A stretch of 64,000 bases of DNA, from the NCBI GenBank assembly GCA_023461275.1, contig JAEYMI010000105.1, positions 62,001-126,000 on the forward strand, given 5' to 3'. This document shows, in pieces, positions 8,619 through 17,900 of this stretch. Every line of letters begins with the position of its first letter. Within the stretch, counting starts at the first letter, position 1. The stretch is from Actinomycetes bacterium. GTDB taxonomy: Bacteria > Actinomycetota > Actinomycetes > Mycobacteriales > Mycobacteriaceae. The notes beneath the pieces are model-generated. The model was not told where the DNA came from, did no database searches, and worked only from the letters and a program-made list of their open reading frames with translations. The position numbers and the translations under genes are program-made.

Positions 8619-9476
8619 GTGACCTTGACCGTCGAGCCGCCCGAGCATGTGCTCAACACGTTCGGCCTCACCGCGCACCCTCCGATCGCGATGGGTGACA
8701 CGTGGGTGGGGGGCTGGCGCGTCGGTGAGGTGGTGCTGTCGTTGGTCCCCGATCACGCCCGCGCCGCGTGGTCGGCGTCGGTACGCGAGTCGCTCTACGT
8801 CGACGGCGTGCGGGTCGCGCGGCCGTTCCGGGCCACCGACGGCCGGTACGTGGTCTCGGGCTGGCGCGCCGACACCTACATCGCCGGCACCCCGGAACCC
8901 CGGCACGACGAGGTGGTGGCCGTCGCCGACCGACTTCATGCGTCGATCGCGGGCCTCGAGCGGCCCCGGTTCCTGCTTCAGCCGCCGGCTCCGCCACACA
9001 CCGACGTCGACGTCTTCACCGCGGCGGATCGGGCCGCCTGGGAGGACACCCCGTTGCGGGCGGCGCGCGCGGCGGGCATGGCCGAACCGACGTCGCCGGA
9101 CGGGGTGTCGAGCGTCGGCATGCTGAAAACGCTTGCCACCCTGCGCAAGCCGGTCCAGTTGCCGTCGCAGGTGGTGCATGGCGACCTGTTCGGCACGGTG
9201 CTGTTCGCCGGCGCCGCGGCGCCGGGAATCACCGATATCGTGCCGTATTGGCGACCGGCGTCGTGGGCGGCGGCGGTGGTCGTCGTCGATTCACTGGCCT
9301 GGGGCGGCGCCGACGAAGAACTCGTCGACCGATGGGCAGATCAGCCGGAGTGGCCGCAGATGATGTTGCGTGCCACCATGTTCCGGCTCGCGGTGCACGC
9401 CCTGCATCCTCGTTCGACCGCCGGTGCCCTCCCCGGCCTGGAGCGTGTGGTGGAGATCGTCCGGCTCATGGTCTAA
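8619..9476 (+). CDS. TIGR02569-family protein, aminoglycoside-phosphotransferase-like
   Basis: 285 residues from a GTG at 8619. The family is actinobacterial and corresponds in position to Rv3205c. VVHGDLFGTVLF near residue 185 resembles the catalytic loop of APH/choline kinase-like folds (HGD), and 'GITDIVPYWRPASWAAAVVVVD' resembles the following 'DFD/D-x-x-x' region, although the usual DxD metal pair is not clear. It could be a divergent small-molecule kinase or a pseudokinase. The gene ends 6 bases before the stop of the convergent PEP-synthase-like gene, which marks the left junction of the accessory cluster. Confidence 0.7.
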   Translation: MTLTVEPPEHVLNTFGLTAHPPIAMGDTWVGGWRVGEVVLSLVPDHARAAWSASVRESLYVDGVRVARPFRATDGRYVVSGWRADTYIAGTPEPRHDEVVAVADRLHASIAGLERPRFLLQPPAPPHTDVDVFTAADRAAWEDTPLRAARAAGMAEPTSPDGVSSVGMLKTLATLRKPVQLPSQVVHGDLFGTVLFAGAAAPGITDIVPYWRPASWAAAVVVVDSLAWGGADEELVDRWADQPEWPQMMLRATMFRLAVHALHPRSTAGALPGLERVVEIVRLMV

Positions 9477-9482
9477 GCGGTT

Positions 9483-12047
9483 TCACGGTGTAGCCGGCGC
9501 GTCGTCGATGCGGGTGACCACCCCGGCCGTTCCGTCGATGCCGACCTTGGTCCCGGTGGCGAACAGTGTTGTCGCGTCGGCGATTCCGGTCACGGTGGGG
9601 ATTCCGTACTCGCGCGCCAGGATTGCGCCGTGGGAGAGGATGCCGCCGGTCTCGGTGATCAATCCACCCAGCATCGGGAACACCGATGTCCATCCCGGAT
9701 CGATGTTTTTGGCCACCAGGATGTCGCCGGGGTGCACCTGCGATAGTTGCTCGATCTCGTCGACGCAGAACGTGGTACCCGACGCGGTGCCGCGGGCGGC
9801 ACCGATCCCGATGAATCCGTCGGTGTCACCGGTGGGCTGTGGGTCTCCCTCGACGATCTCGCCTTCGGTCTGCACGTCGTCGAAGAGGAAGGTGGCGGGC
9901 ATCCGGGTCCGGTAGGTGAGGAAATGCTGTCGCCGCCCGGCGAGTTCGTCCGGTGTGGGAATCGGGGAATCGTTGCGCCACAGGCTGATCGCACCGAAGA
10001 ACTCGTCCTCGGTGAGGAAGAAGACGTCGTCGGGCTCGGCGAGATGGCCCGACTCCACCAGGCGTCGGCCCTGTTCGAGGACCAGTAGCCGTTGGTGTTC
10101 GATCAGATGGTCGAGGTGGTAGCGCTGGTTCTCGCGGTAGACGGTGAACGTCTGGGTGCGTGCACAGATCGAGGACAGGATGCCGGCGCGCAGCCGGCCA
10201 CCGGGACCGCGACGCGCGCGAGCGATGGCCTCGCGGGTGGATGTCTCGCGCGCCTCGGCCGTGTGGGCCTCGTTGCGACGCGGGTCGTCGCCGTTGCCGA
10301 CGAGTTGGGCGTGAACGAAGCCGATGATCACATCGGGACGCTCGCGCCACCGTGGTGAGGCCGCGTCACGAGTGGCGGCGCGATGTCCGTGGCGTGCCAG
10401 AAACTCCTCGAGTTCGTCCCAGAACAGCTCGCCCGGGGTCTCCTCGCGTAGCGCCCGCCAGTCCTGGGTATCCCGAAGACGTTCGGCGAAAACAGGATTA
10501 GTGCGTGCCGCACTGGCCAGGTCGTAGATCTCGGCGTTGATCTCGGCCGTGCGGGTGCCCGGCAACCCGGAGATCAGCGAGCAATAGAGCTGACCATCGG
10601 AGTCATCGGCCCACTTGGCCAACAGGTCATGGAGTATTCCGTGCAGGATCGTGTTGTGCACCGCCATGCCCCATCGGAGAATGCGGAAGTGCTCGATGCC
10701 GAGGTCTTGGACGAGATCGAGCTGGCGACGCCATTCGACGATGTCCAGCGCGGTGAAGTCCTGACTGCGCAGCGGCACGATCTGCTCTTCGATTCGGCGG
10801 CAATGTGCTTGCATCGCAGCGAGGTTCGCCTTCTGACCGCCACGTCCGGGGTCACGCCGGGCAGCCAGTGCCATGTTGAGGGTCATGCGCGGATGCCAGG
10901 GCGCCGCGACGATCTTGTCGAGCCAGAGCGGGGTGAACCAGGCACCGAAGATGCCCTCGCGCATCGATTTCGGGAAGGCCTCGGCCATCTGCAGTGCGAA
11001 CTGCCCGTCGAAATACATGTAGCCGTTGTAGAGCTTGAATGGTGAGCGGGTGGCCAGGTCTCGACGGTGCTGCAGACGCAGGCTTTCGACGAACAACGGG
11101 TTGTCCATCCACGAACTCATCAGGCCCGCCGACAGGGGCAGGGTGTACTCGGACTTGTACTCGTCACCCCACAGCCGTGACCACACATTCTCTGGTTCGG
11201 TGGGCGCAAGGGTGGTGATCGGGCGGTCCTGCAGGACCCATACCGTGCCGTCGCCGACCGCCCACTCGATGTCGCGTCCCGGTCCGATGGCGGCGGTGAT
11301 GTGGGTGGCCAGGGTGTGCAGCGCGTGCAGGGTGCGGGTATCGATCGACGGTTCGCCCTGCCGGTCGTCGTCGACGGCGCGTTCGACGACAGCCGAACCG
11401 TCATAGATGTGTTCGACCTGCTTGGTGGCGATCCTGGACTCCCGGAGCATGCCGGTGGACCGTTCGATGACGAAGTGGTCGGGATCAACGGCACCGGACA
11501 CGACGGCCTCGCCGAGTCCCCACGACGCGTCGACGACGATCTCGTCGGCGAAGGCGCGTCGCGGATTGGTGGTGAGCATGACGCCCGCCGCCTCGGGTTC
11601 GATCATCCGTTGCAGCACCAGTGCGATGCCGCCGGTGCTCTGATCGTTTCCGAGTTCGCCGCGATAGACGTGGGCGCGGTCGGCATCGTATGCCGCCCAG
11701 CACTTCTCGACGCCCGTCCGCAGTGAGGCCAGGTCCGAGATGCCGAGCACGGTCTCGTAGACCCCGGCAAAGGACGCGCCGTCGAGGTCTTCGGCGACCG
11801 CCGAACTTCTTACCGCCCAGAGGGTTTCGGAGTTCTCACCGGGGGTTGTGGTTGTGGACATCTCGGCCCACCAGGTGGCCAGGTCGTCGAGGCACGTGGT
11901 TCTGGCCTCGGGGTCGGCCGAGACCTGCGCGGGAATCGCCCATGCCTCGGGCACCGGGAGGCCGGCACGCAGTAGGCGGAGCAGTCCCATCGCCTTGCCG
12001 CCGATGGTCTCGATCGTTTCGGTGGTGTCCTGGGATAACCGGATCAT
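9483..12047 (-). CDS. PEP-synthase-like phosphotransferase (rifampin-phosphotransferase-like architecture)
   Basis: 854 residues. The N-terminal PPDK/PEP-synthase ATP-grasp domain (about 1-290) has GGKAMGL with Lys18, VRSSAVAEDLDGASFAG, GVMLTTNP, ASWGLGEAVVSGAVDP and VLQDRPIT. The C-terminal swivelling domain (about 750-854) has GGILSHGAILAREYGIP with the phosphorylatable His806. The middle 450 residues are helical and match neither PEP synthase nor PPDK; a PEP/pyruvate TIM barrel is absent. This layout and length match rifampin phosphotransferases, which use ATP to phosphorylate a small molecule via the His. Here the acceptor is unknown. ATG at 12047 is preceded by AAAGG and overlaps the upstream stop by 4 bases (ATGA), so it is coupled to the DUF7064/7065-like gene. 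It is absent from this position in M. tuberculosis. Confidence 0.75.
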   Translation of the reverse strand: MIRLSQDTTETIETIGGKAMGLLRLLRAGLPVPEAWAIPAQVSADPEARTTCLDDLATWWAEMSTTTTPGENSETLWAVRSSAVAEDLDGASFAGVYETVLGISDLASLRTGVEKCWAAYDADRAHVYRGELGNDQSTGGIALVLQRMIEPEAAGVMLTTNPRRAFADEIVVDASWGLGEAVVSGAVDPDHFVIERSTGMLRESRIATKQVEHIYDGSAVVERAVDDDRQGEPSIDTRTLHALHTLATHITAAIGPGRDIEWAVGDGTVWVLQDRPITTLAPTEPENVWSRLWGDEYKSEYTLPLSAGLMSSWMDNPLFVESLRLQHRRDLATRSPFKLYNGYMYFDGQFALQMAEAFPKSMREGIFGAWFTPLWLDKIVAAPWHPRMTLNMALAARRDPGRGGQKANLAAMQAHCRRIEEQIVPLRSQDFTALDIVEWRRQLDLVQDLGIEHFRILRWGMAVHNTILHGILHDLLAKWADDSDGQLYCSLISGLPGTRTAEINAEIYDLASAARTNPVFAERLRDTQDWRALREETPGELFWDELEEFLARHGHRAATRDAASPRWRERPDVIIGFVHAQLVGNGDDPRRNEAHTAEARETSTREAIARARRGPGGRLRAGILSSICARTQTFTVYRENQRYHLDHLIEHQRLLVLEQGRRLVESGHLAEPDDVFFLTEDEFFGAISLWRNDSPIPTPDELAGRRQHFLTYRTRMPATFLFDDVQTEGEIVEGDPQPTGDTDGFIGIGAARGTASGTTFCVDEIEQLSQVHPGDILVAKNIDPGWTSVFPMLGGLITETGGILSHGAILAREYGIPTVTGIADATTLFATGTKVGIDGTAGVVTRIDDAPATP

Positions 12048-13060
12048 CGTGAACGTACCTTTCCCACAATGGCTTTGCCGAGAACGGGCAATAGATCGGG
12101 TAAGCGGCGCAGTGTCGCGCGCCGGTCGGCGTGCCAGGCGTGTTCGACCACGCCGACCCCGACACGGTCGACTCCGCCGACGCGGGTCTCGAACCGCGCG
12201 TGTGTCTCCTGCAGGAACAGATTCCCCTTGATCATCGGGACCTGTGCCAGCGCGGTCGCCCGGATCTCGTAGTGCTCGCCGGTTTCGTCGACGAGGTTCA
12301 ACCGCGCCGATCGCGGGACATTGCGCGTCGAGTCCCACTCGTAGTCGATCTGTACCGACGTCAGCGCCCGATTGACTCCGTCGCGCATGACGAAGCCGGT
12401 CGGCTCGCCGCTGTCGTGTACCAATGAGAGCGTCGCGTTGAAGGCGAGGTCGGGCCCGAATTGGCCGGTGATCCACTCCCATCCGCTGATCGCCGCCCAG
12501 TCCCGGACGCCCCATGACTTGTCGCGTTGGCCGAGCGCGTCGATCCGGTGTTCCCGGCCGCCGACCCTGATGAGGCCGGTGACGGTTCCGACCTGCTCGA
12601 AGTGGTGCGCATCGGCAGTTCTGGTCGCCGTCTCGGTGACCACATCGCCGGGCTGGTCGTGGGTCGTGTCCGGGTGGCCGTCGTTGGGGTGGTAGTCGTG
12701 CGGGGCGGCGAGCGCCGTCCAGGTGAGGTCCACCGAGGTGCGCCCGGTCAGTGTCACGTTCCAGCGCGTCAGAGGTTCACGCATGGTGAAGCAGAGATTG
12801 TCGACGGCGAGTCCGCGCTCGGCGCGCGCGGTCAGCTCGCCGGGCGTCACCGACACCCCGACGGCGGGATAGACGTACTCCAGCCGGCCGTCGACAACGG
12901 TGATCAGCAGACCGTCGGCCGTGCCACTCGCCGGATTGAAGCCGATACGCGCGAGCCCGAAGTATCGCCCGTCGGCGTCGGCCCAATTGAAGTAGTAGCT
13001 CTCCTGCCACGACGGATCGGTCGAGGGGGAATGAAGCTGCTCGTCCAGAGCGGAGATCAT
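12044..13060 (-). CDS. DUF7064/DUF7065-type lipocalin-like protein
   Basis: 338 residues, almost wholly beta-strand in character, with two halves. The first half has SYYFNWADADGRYFGLARIGF near residue 22. The second begins around 'DALGQRDKSWGVRDW' near residue 180 and has 'GWEWITGQF'. The conserved 'G.R.HSWG.RDW' type motif is typical of actinobacterial proteins annotated DUF7064/DUF7065 and of CrtC/AttH-like lipocalin folds, which bind hydrophobic molecules. No signal peptide is seen. It is the first gene after the TetR gene and is translationally coupled to the phosphotransferase, which suggests it binds or modifies the same hydrophobic substrate (inference). GAAAGG lies 7 nt before the ATG at 13060. 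Confidence 0.65.
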   Translation of the reverse strand: MISALDEQLHSPSTDPSWQESYYFNWADADGRYFGLARIGFNPASGTADGLLITVVDGRLEYVYPAVGVSVTPGELTARAERGLAVDNLCFTMREPLTRWNVTLTGRTSVDLTWTALAAPHDYHPNDGHPDTTHDQPGDVVTETATRTADAHHFEQVGTVTGLIRVGGREHRIDALGQRDKSWGVRDWAAISGWEWITGQFGPDLAFNATLSLVHDSGEPTGFVMRDGVNRALTSVQIDYEWDSTRNVPRSARLNLVDETGEHYEIRATALAQVPMIKGNLFLQETHARFETRVGGVDRVGVGVVEHAWHADRRATLRRLPDLLPVLGKAIVGKVRSR

Positions 13061-13133
13061 GGCAACCTTTCACATCAAAAGTGATGGGAGCCACACTAAC
13101 GCGCAATAGTGACAGTCGTCAATAAATAACGGT
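13061..13133 (-). promoter_or_regulatory. Promoter and candidate operator of the lipocalin-like/phosphotransferase operon
   Basis: Read on the minus strand, this 73-base gap has TTGACG as a -35 element (about 13122-13117) and GTTAGT about 16 bp on as a weak -10. Two short inverted repeats overlap it: CACTA-N8-TAGTG at 13094-13111 and TGAC-N4-GTCA at 13110-13121. They are suitably placed for repression by the TetR protein encoded immediately upstream. Confidence 0.4.
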
Positions 13134-13730
13134 TCAGGACGGCATGCGCAGGCCGTCGATCACCACGTCGATGGCCAGTTCGGCGAGCTCGTGATCGGTT
13201 GCGGCGTGGCCGCGCAGCGACGCAGTGGCACTGGCCATCCCGCCGACTCCCCAGGTGGTGAGGAAGAAATAGATTGTTTCCACCGCGCCCGGGCGGACCA
13301 CGCCGTCGGCCTGTAGTTCGGCGAGCAGTGCCGCGGTGAGTTCGCGGGTGGGGCTGATGTAGCGCTCGAGCATGTAGTCGAATCGCGGACCCGGACGGGC
13401 CGATTCCTGTTGGATGACCCTGGCCAGCGCGGGCCGCGCCATCGTGGCGTGCACGTACTTGCTCATCGCGTGCCGGACCAATTCGAGGGTGTCGGCCGGG
13501 GTTTCCTCCGGTGTCATCGTCAGCATCGTGAACAGCTGGGCGAAACCGTGGTCGACCGCGGCGTACCAGGCGCCGTCCTTGGACTGATATCTGCTGTGGA
13601 TCAGATTGTGGCTGATGTCGAGGTGGCGGCACAGGCTCCGGACGCTGGTGCCCTCGTAGCCGAGATCGGCGAACGCTTCGAGCAGGCGGTCGAGGAGTTC
13701 CTCATCGCCGATGATCTTGGGGCGGGGCAC
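13134..13730 (-). CDS. TetR-family regulator of the accessory cluster
   Basis: 198 residues from a GTG at 13730; no ATG is available in frame, and another GTG at 13733 is possible. The DNA-binding domain covers about residues 8-52, with LLDRLLEAFADLGYEGTSVRSLC and recognition segment ISHNLIHSRYQSKDGAW. The C-terminal domain is helical with a stretch rich in aromatic residues, 'TIYFFLTTWGVGGM', probably part of a ligand pocket. It is placed directly upstream of the operon promoter at 13061-13133, so it probably controls that operon and may sense its substrate. It is preceded on the same strand by the alkyltransferase-like gene, 43 bases away. Confidence 0.78.
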   Translation of the reverse strand: MPRPKIIGDEELLDRLLEAFADLGYEGTSVRSLCRHLDISHNLIHSRYQSKDGAWYAAVDHGFAQLFTMLTMTPEETPADTLELVRHAMSKYVHATMARPALARVIQQESARPGPRFDYMLERYISPTRELTAALLAELQADGVVRPGAVETIYFFLTTWGVGGMASATASLRGHAATDHELAELAIDVVIDGLRMPS

Positions 13731-13773
13731 CACTCCAGGGTAGGCACATCGCGTGACATCCCGCCGTCGACTG

Positions 13774-14070
13774 TCACGGCGACCATCGGGCAACCCGCAG
13801 ATCGACCCTGCCGTCGCGGATCGGGACGCCCTCGGCGCGCAACTGCGCGAGCTGCCGTTCGACCAGGTGAGCGGCCGGTTTTCCACTGGCCGCGATCACC
13901 CGATGCCACGGCAGGTCGGCCGAGTCGGTGCGCATGATCCAACCGACGATCCGCGGACTGGACAGGCCGGCCGCGGTCGCAAGATCCCCGTAGGTGGCCA
14001 CCGATCCCGGCGGAATCGCGGCGACGAGCGCGCGGACGGCCTCGACGTCGGTGTCAGTGATCGGTGCCAT
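13774..14070 (-). CDS. Alkyltransferase-like protein (ATL)
   Basis: 98 residues corresponding to the C-terminal DNA-binding domain of O6-alkylguanine-DNA alkyltransferase. The motif is PWHRVIAASG, where true alkyltransferases have PCHRV, so the alkyl-accepting Cys is Trp. The winged-helix segment SVATYGDLATAAGL and 'SPRIVGWIMR' (Arg finger region) are intact. ATL proteins bind and flip O6-alkylguanine and hand the lesion to nucleotide excision repair. It lies 1 base downstream of the LipV-like gene on the same strand. The position equals Rv3204. Confidence 0.88.
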   Translation of the reverse strand: MAPITDTDVEAVRALVAAIPPGSVATYGDLATAAGLSSPRIVGWIMRTDSADLPWHRVIAASGKPAAHLVERQLAQLRAEGVPIRDGRVDLRVARWSP

Positions 14071-14071
14071 C

Positions 14072-14881
14072 TCAGCCCTCGGGAGTCCACGCCGACTGGG
14101 TCCACACCGCCGAGCCGATCAGCTCGGCGGTCAGCTCCGGGCGTTCCAACGGCACCATGTGGTCGCAGTCGACGTGGCGGATACGCACCGACTCGGGGTG
14201 CGCGGCGCATCCATCCAGAAAGTCCGGGCGGACGAACGGCGGTGACACCCGATCGGCCACCACCACCGTCGTCGGAATCCCGGGCGGCGGCAGCACACTC
14301 GGACGCGACATCTCGCTCCATGCGGTCGCCGCGGCCGGCGCGCAGACCCGCCACCGCGCGCGATCACCGTCGATCACCAGGTGCTCGGTCACCTCGCTCT
14401 CGAGGATCTCGTCGGGAATCTGCGCCCAGCCTTCGGCCCGTTTGGCCGACTTCGCCGCCTCGGCATCGGCGTAATCCCAGTGCGCCAGACCGTCGGTGGC
14501 CACCTGCAGCGCGAACTCCGGATCGAGTCCCTGCGCGGGATCGAGTAGGACCAGCGCCGCGACATCGTCAGGTCGGCGATGCGCGAGATGCACCGCGATC
14601 GCGCCACCATAGGAGTGTCCGACGACGATGCACGGCCGTTCGTCGGCGGGGATGAGGGCGTCGATGACCTCACCGAGCGCATCGACGTTGTCGGCGATCC
14701 CCCAGGGCGGTGCCCACGTGGACCGCCCATGACCGAGCAGATCCGGTGCCACCACGCGACGATCTGCCAGGTGACCCTGCGCCAGCGACGCCCAGCGCGC
14801 GCCGTGCCCGGTCAGCCCGTGGATCGCCAGGATCGTCGGGCCCACCGGATCCGGTGGTGAATACACCTGTGTGTGCAGCAT
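14072..14881 (-). CDS. lipV: Alpha/beta-hydrolase, LipV-type
   Basis: 269 residues. ILAIHGLTGHG (oxyanion loop) near residue 20, PDLLGHGRS, and VVGHSYGGAIAVHLA near residue 90 with the nucleophile Ser give an intact alpha/beta-hydrolase core. 'VDCDHMVPLERP' near the C-terminus supplies the catalytic His, and a 'VVADRVSPPFV' segment precedes it with the likely acid. It is a probable esterase or lipase acting in the cytoplasm, since no signal peptide is present. I chose the ATG at 14881 because AGGATGG lies about 6 nt before it; an in-frame ATG at 14911 has no spaced ribosome site. The position equals Rv3203. The start is 72 bases from the divergent adnA start. Confidence 0.82.
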   Translation of the reverse strand: MLHTQVYSPPDPVGPTILAIHGLTGHGARWASLAQGHLADRRVVAPDLLGHGRSTWAPPWGIADNVDALGEVIDALIPADERPCIVVGHSYGGAIAVHLAHRRPDDVAALVLLDPAQGLDPEFALQVATDGLAHWDYADAEAAKSAKRAEGWAQIPDEILESEVTEHLVIDGDRARWRVCAPAAATAWSEMSRPSVLPPPGIPTTVVVADRVSPPFVRPDFLDGCAAHPESVRIRHVDCDHMVPLERPELTAELIGSAVWTQSAWTPEG

Positions 14882-14885
14882 TCGT

Positions 14886-14928
14886 CCATCCTGCCGCAGG
14901 GTTGTCCCCATCCTGCCGCAGGCTTGTC
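14886..14928. repeat. Two-copy 22-bp tandem repeat between lipV and adnA
   Basis: The 21-base unit CCATCCTGCCGCAGG(G/C)TTGTC occurs at 14886-14906 and again at 14908-14928 with one mismatch and a one-base spacer. Copy 2 ends in the TTGTC that forms the -35 element of adnA. On the other strand the unit supplies AGGATGG, the ribosome site of lipV. Confidence 0.8.
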
Positions 14929-14946
14929 AGAGTCCCGTGATTCGAT
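14924..14946 (+). promoter_or_regulatory. DNA-damage (RecA-NDp/PafBC-type) promoter candidate of adnA
   Basis: TTGTCAGAG at 14924-14932, an 8-base spacer and TTCGAT at 14941-14946 match the mycobacterial RecA-independent damage promoter tTGTCRgtg-N8-TAnnnT, with one mismatch in each half. The -10 box ends 7 nt before ATG 14954, so adnA would be leaderless. Damage control of a recombination motor is plausible; the regulator PafBC is not in this window. Confidence 0.45.
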
Positions 14947-14953
14947 GGAATCC

Positions 14954-17900
14954 ATGGCTCGTCGGCACCGCACCCAGCACCCCACCGGGGGGACCGCGTT
15001 GCGGGCGCATCTGGTGTCGGCGGGATCGGCGAACACGCCGGGGCGCAGCTGGCCTGAGCAGGTTCGCGCAGTGCTCGATCCGTCGTCGGGGCACGCCGAA
15101 CCACTCGGTGCGCGGGCGGCCTGGGCGCCCTATCTGGTGCACGGGGGGCCGGGGACCGGCAAAACCTCACTCATCGTCGACGCCGCGGTGGCGCGCCTGT
15201 GCGATCCGGCGGTGGACCCCGAGTCGGTGCTGGTGCTCGCTGCCGGCAGACGATCGGCGACGGCGTTGCGCGAGGAGATCACCCGACGAGTGCTGGCGGT
15301 CAATCCCGGTGAAAGCCAAAGTGATTCGACCCGTGCGCGGGCACACCGGGAGCCGCTGGTGCGGACCGTGCACTCCTACGCCTTCGCAGTGCTGCGGCTG
15401 CAGGCGTCGGCGCACGGCAACCCGCCGCCACGTCTGATCACCGGCTCGGAGCAGGATGTGGTGCTTCGTGAACTGCTCGCCGGCGACGTCGACGACGGCG
15501 CCGCGTACTGGCCGCCGTCGCTGCGGCCGGCACTGCCGACCGATGGATTCGCCCAGGCGCTGCGTGACCTCATCATGCGCGCCGCCGAACGCGGTGTCGG
15601 ACCCGACGATCTCGCCGAACTGGGCCGCCGCCACGGCCGCCCCGAATGGGTGGCCGCCGGGCATGCTTTCGCGCAGTATGAGCACATCATGCTGCTGCGC
15701 GGCGCGGTCGGACTCGACGCCCCGACCGCATCGGCACCTGCCGTCGATGCCGCCGAATTGGTCGGATCGGCACTGTCGGCTTTCGCGACCGACCCGGAAC
15801 TTCTTGCCGCGCAACGCAAGCGGATTCGTCACCTACTGGTCGACGACGCCCAGCATCTTGATCCGCAGGCCGCTGAACTCATCACCCTGATCGGGACCGG
15901 CACCGAGTCGACGGTGATCGCCGCCGACACCGACCAGTCGATCTACGGTTTCCGTGGCGCCAGCCCGCGATTCGCCGAGTCGCTCGTGGAGCCTGGTTCT
16001 GATCGGGATATATTGCTCGACAATGACTTTCGTGGCACCGGCCAGATCAATGCGGTCGGCAGACGCCTGGCGGCGCGGCTACCCGGGGCGCGTCCGCATC
16101 CCTATCCCGACGCCGCCGGGGCCCCGGACTCGGGGAGCGCCTCCGACGACGCTGGATCGGTGAGTGTGCAGGTGTTCGGATCGTCGGCCAAGGAGGCGAC
16201 CGCGATCGCCGATCTGTTCCGGCGCGCGCATCTCTTCGATCAGATCCCGTGGTCGGAGATGGCGATGGTGGTCCGGTCGGTGTCGCTGATGTTGCCCGCA
16301 CTACGACGCGCATGTCGCAGCGCCGGCGTTCCGTTGAGCACCCCCACCACTGACATTCCTTTGCACCGGCAGCGTGCGGTCCTGGCGCTGATGCTCGCGC
16401 TTCGGGTCGTCGCGGCGCGCTCGGGCGGCGTCACCGCCGAGCGGGAACTGGAATCCGGCGATGTGCTGACCCTGTTGTCGGGTCCGATCGGCGGTGCCGA
16501 CCCGGCATCGTTGCGTCGGCTGCGCCGAGGAGTGCGCCGCAGTGCCGAACGCACCGATCACGCCGACGTCGACTCGTTGGCCCAATTGCGTTCGGCGATA
16601 CTCGATCCGGCCGTCGCCAAGCGTCTGCTGGCCGATCTCACCGACACCGAGGCCGCGCCGCTGCGACGAGTCCTCGATGTGATCGACAAAGCGCACACGG
16701 CGCATCGGGCCACGCGTGGCGTGGAGGAAACTTTGTGGGCGGCCTGGCAGGCCACCGGACTCGACCGACGCTGGGCGGCAAGTGCTTTGCGAGGTGGACC
16801 GACCGGGGAACAAGCCGACCGCGACCTCGATGCGGTGATCGCGATGTTCGAGGCCGCGGCGGATTTCACCGACAACCTCCCGGGGTCGGGCCCGGATGAT
16901 TTCGTCCATTACCTGTCGCAGTTGCAGATTCCGCGCGAATCGCGTGCCGCGGTGGCGCGATCGGATTCGGTGACATTGCTGTCCGCCCATGCGGCCGCGG
17001 GGCGCGAGTGGGAGGTGGTCGCCGTCGGTGGCGTTCTCGACGGGGTGTGGCCGAGCCTGCGCAGCCGCGGGAGCGTCCTGCGTACCGCCGAACTCGTCGA
17101 CCTGCTCGACGGCGTGGAACCCGATGTGGTGGACGTCGTGTCGCGGTCGGCCGGGTTGCTCGCCGAAGAGCGTCGCCTCCTGCTCGTCGCCTGCACCCGG
17201 GCGCGTCGCCGACTGCTGGTGACCGCCGTCGAGGACGGCAGCGGCGACGCGTCGCCGTCGCGGTTCGTCGCCGAGATCGCCGACCTGGTTGAATCGGCAG
17301 GGGATGAGTCCCCGGCCGACGCCGACGAGTCGCTGCCGGTGCATCCCGGCATCGACCGGGTGCTTTCGCTGCCGTCACTGGTGGCGACGCTGCGGGCCGC
17401 CGTCATCGGCGCCGACGGCACGACCCGCCCGGACCATGGCCGATCCGGTACTGCCCAACCTGATGAACGTGCCCGCGCGGCAGCGGATCTGCTTGCGCAA
17501 CTGGCAGATTCCGACATCCCCGGAGCGCATCCGCGCGACTGGTTCGGGCTGGCCGGCCCGAGTACGGATGTCGCCCTGTGGTCGACTGATCGCGGGCCGG
17601 TGGTGCTCTCGCCGTCGAATGTCGAGTCGTTGACCCGGTGCCCGCTGCGGTGGATGCTCGAGCGGCACGGCGGCCGTGATGGCGATGCGACGCCCGCGGT
17701 CACCGGGACCCTGGTGCACACGTTGGTCCAGGCGGTCGCCGGCGAGATCGACCCGGCGGAGGTCGCCGACGCGCTGCGGGCGATCTGGGATCGCGTCGAC
17801 ACCGGGGCGGATTGGTTTTCCCGCCGCGAACTCGAACGCGCGGAGGGCATGCTGATCCATTTCGGGGACTGGCTACGGTCCTCGCGTGACGAGCTCACCA

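Noticed and set aside
7349..8701. A 450-codon minus-strand frame opposite moeZ
   Set aside because: moeZ has full E1 and rhodanese motifs; the antisense product has none.
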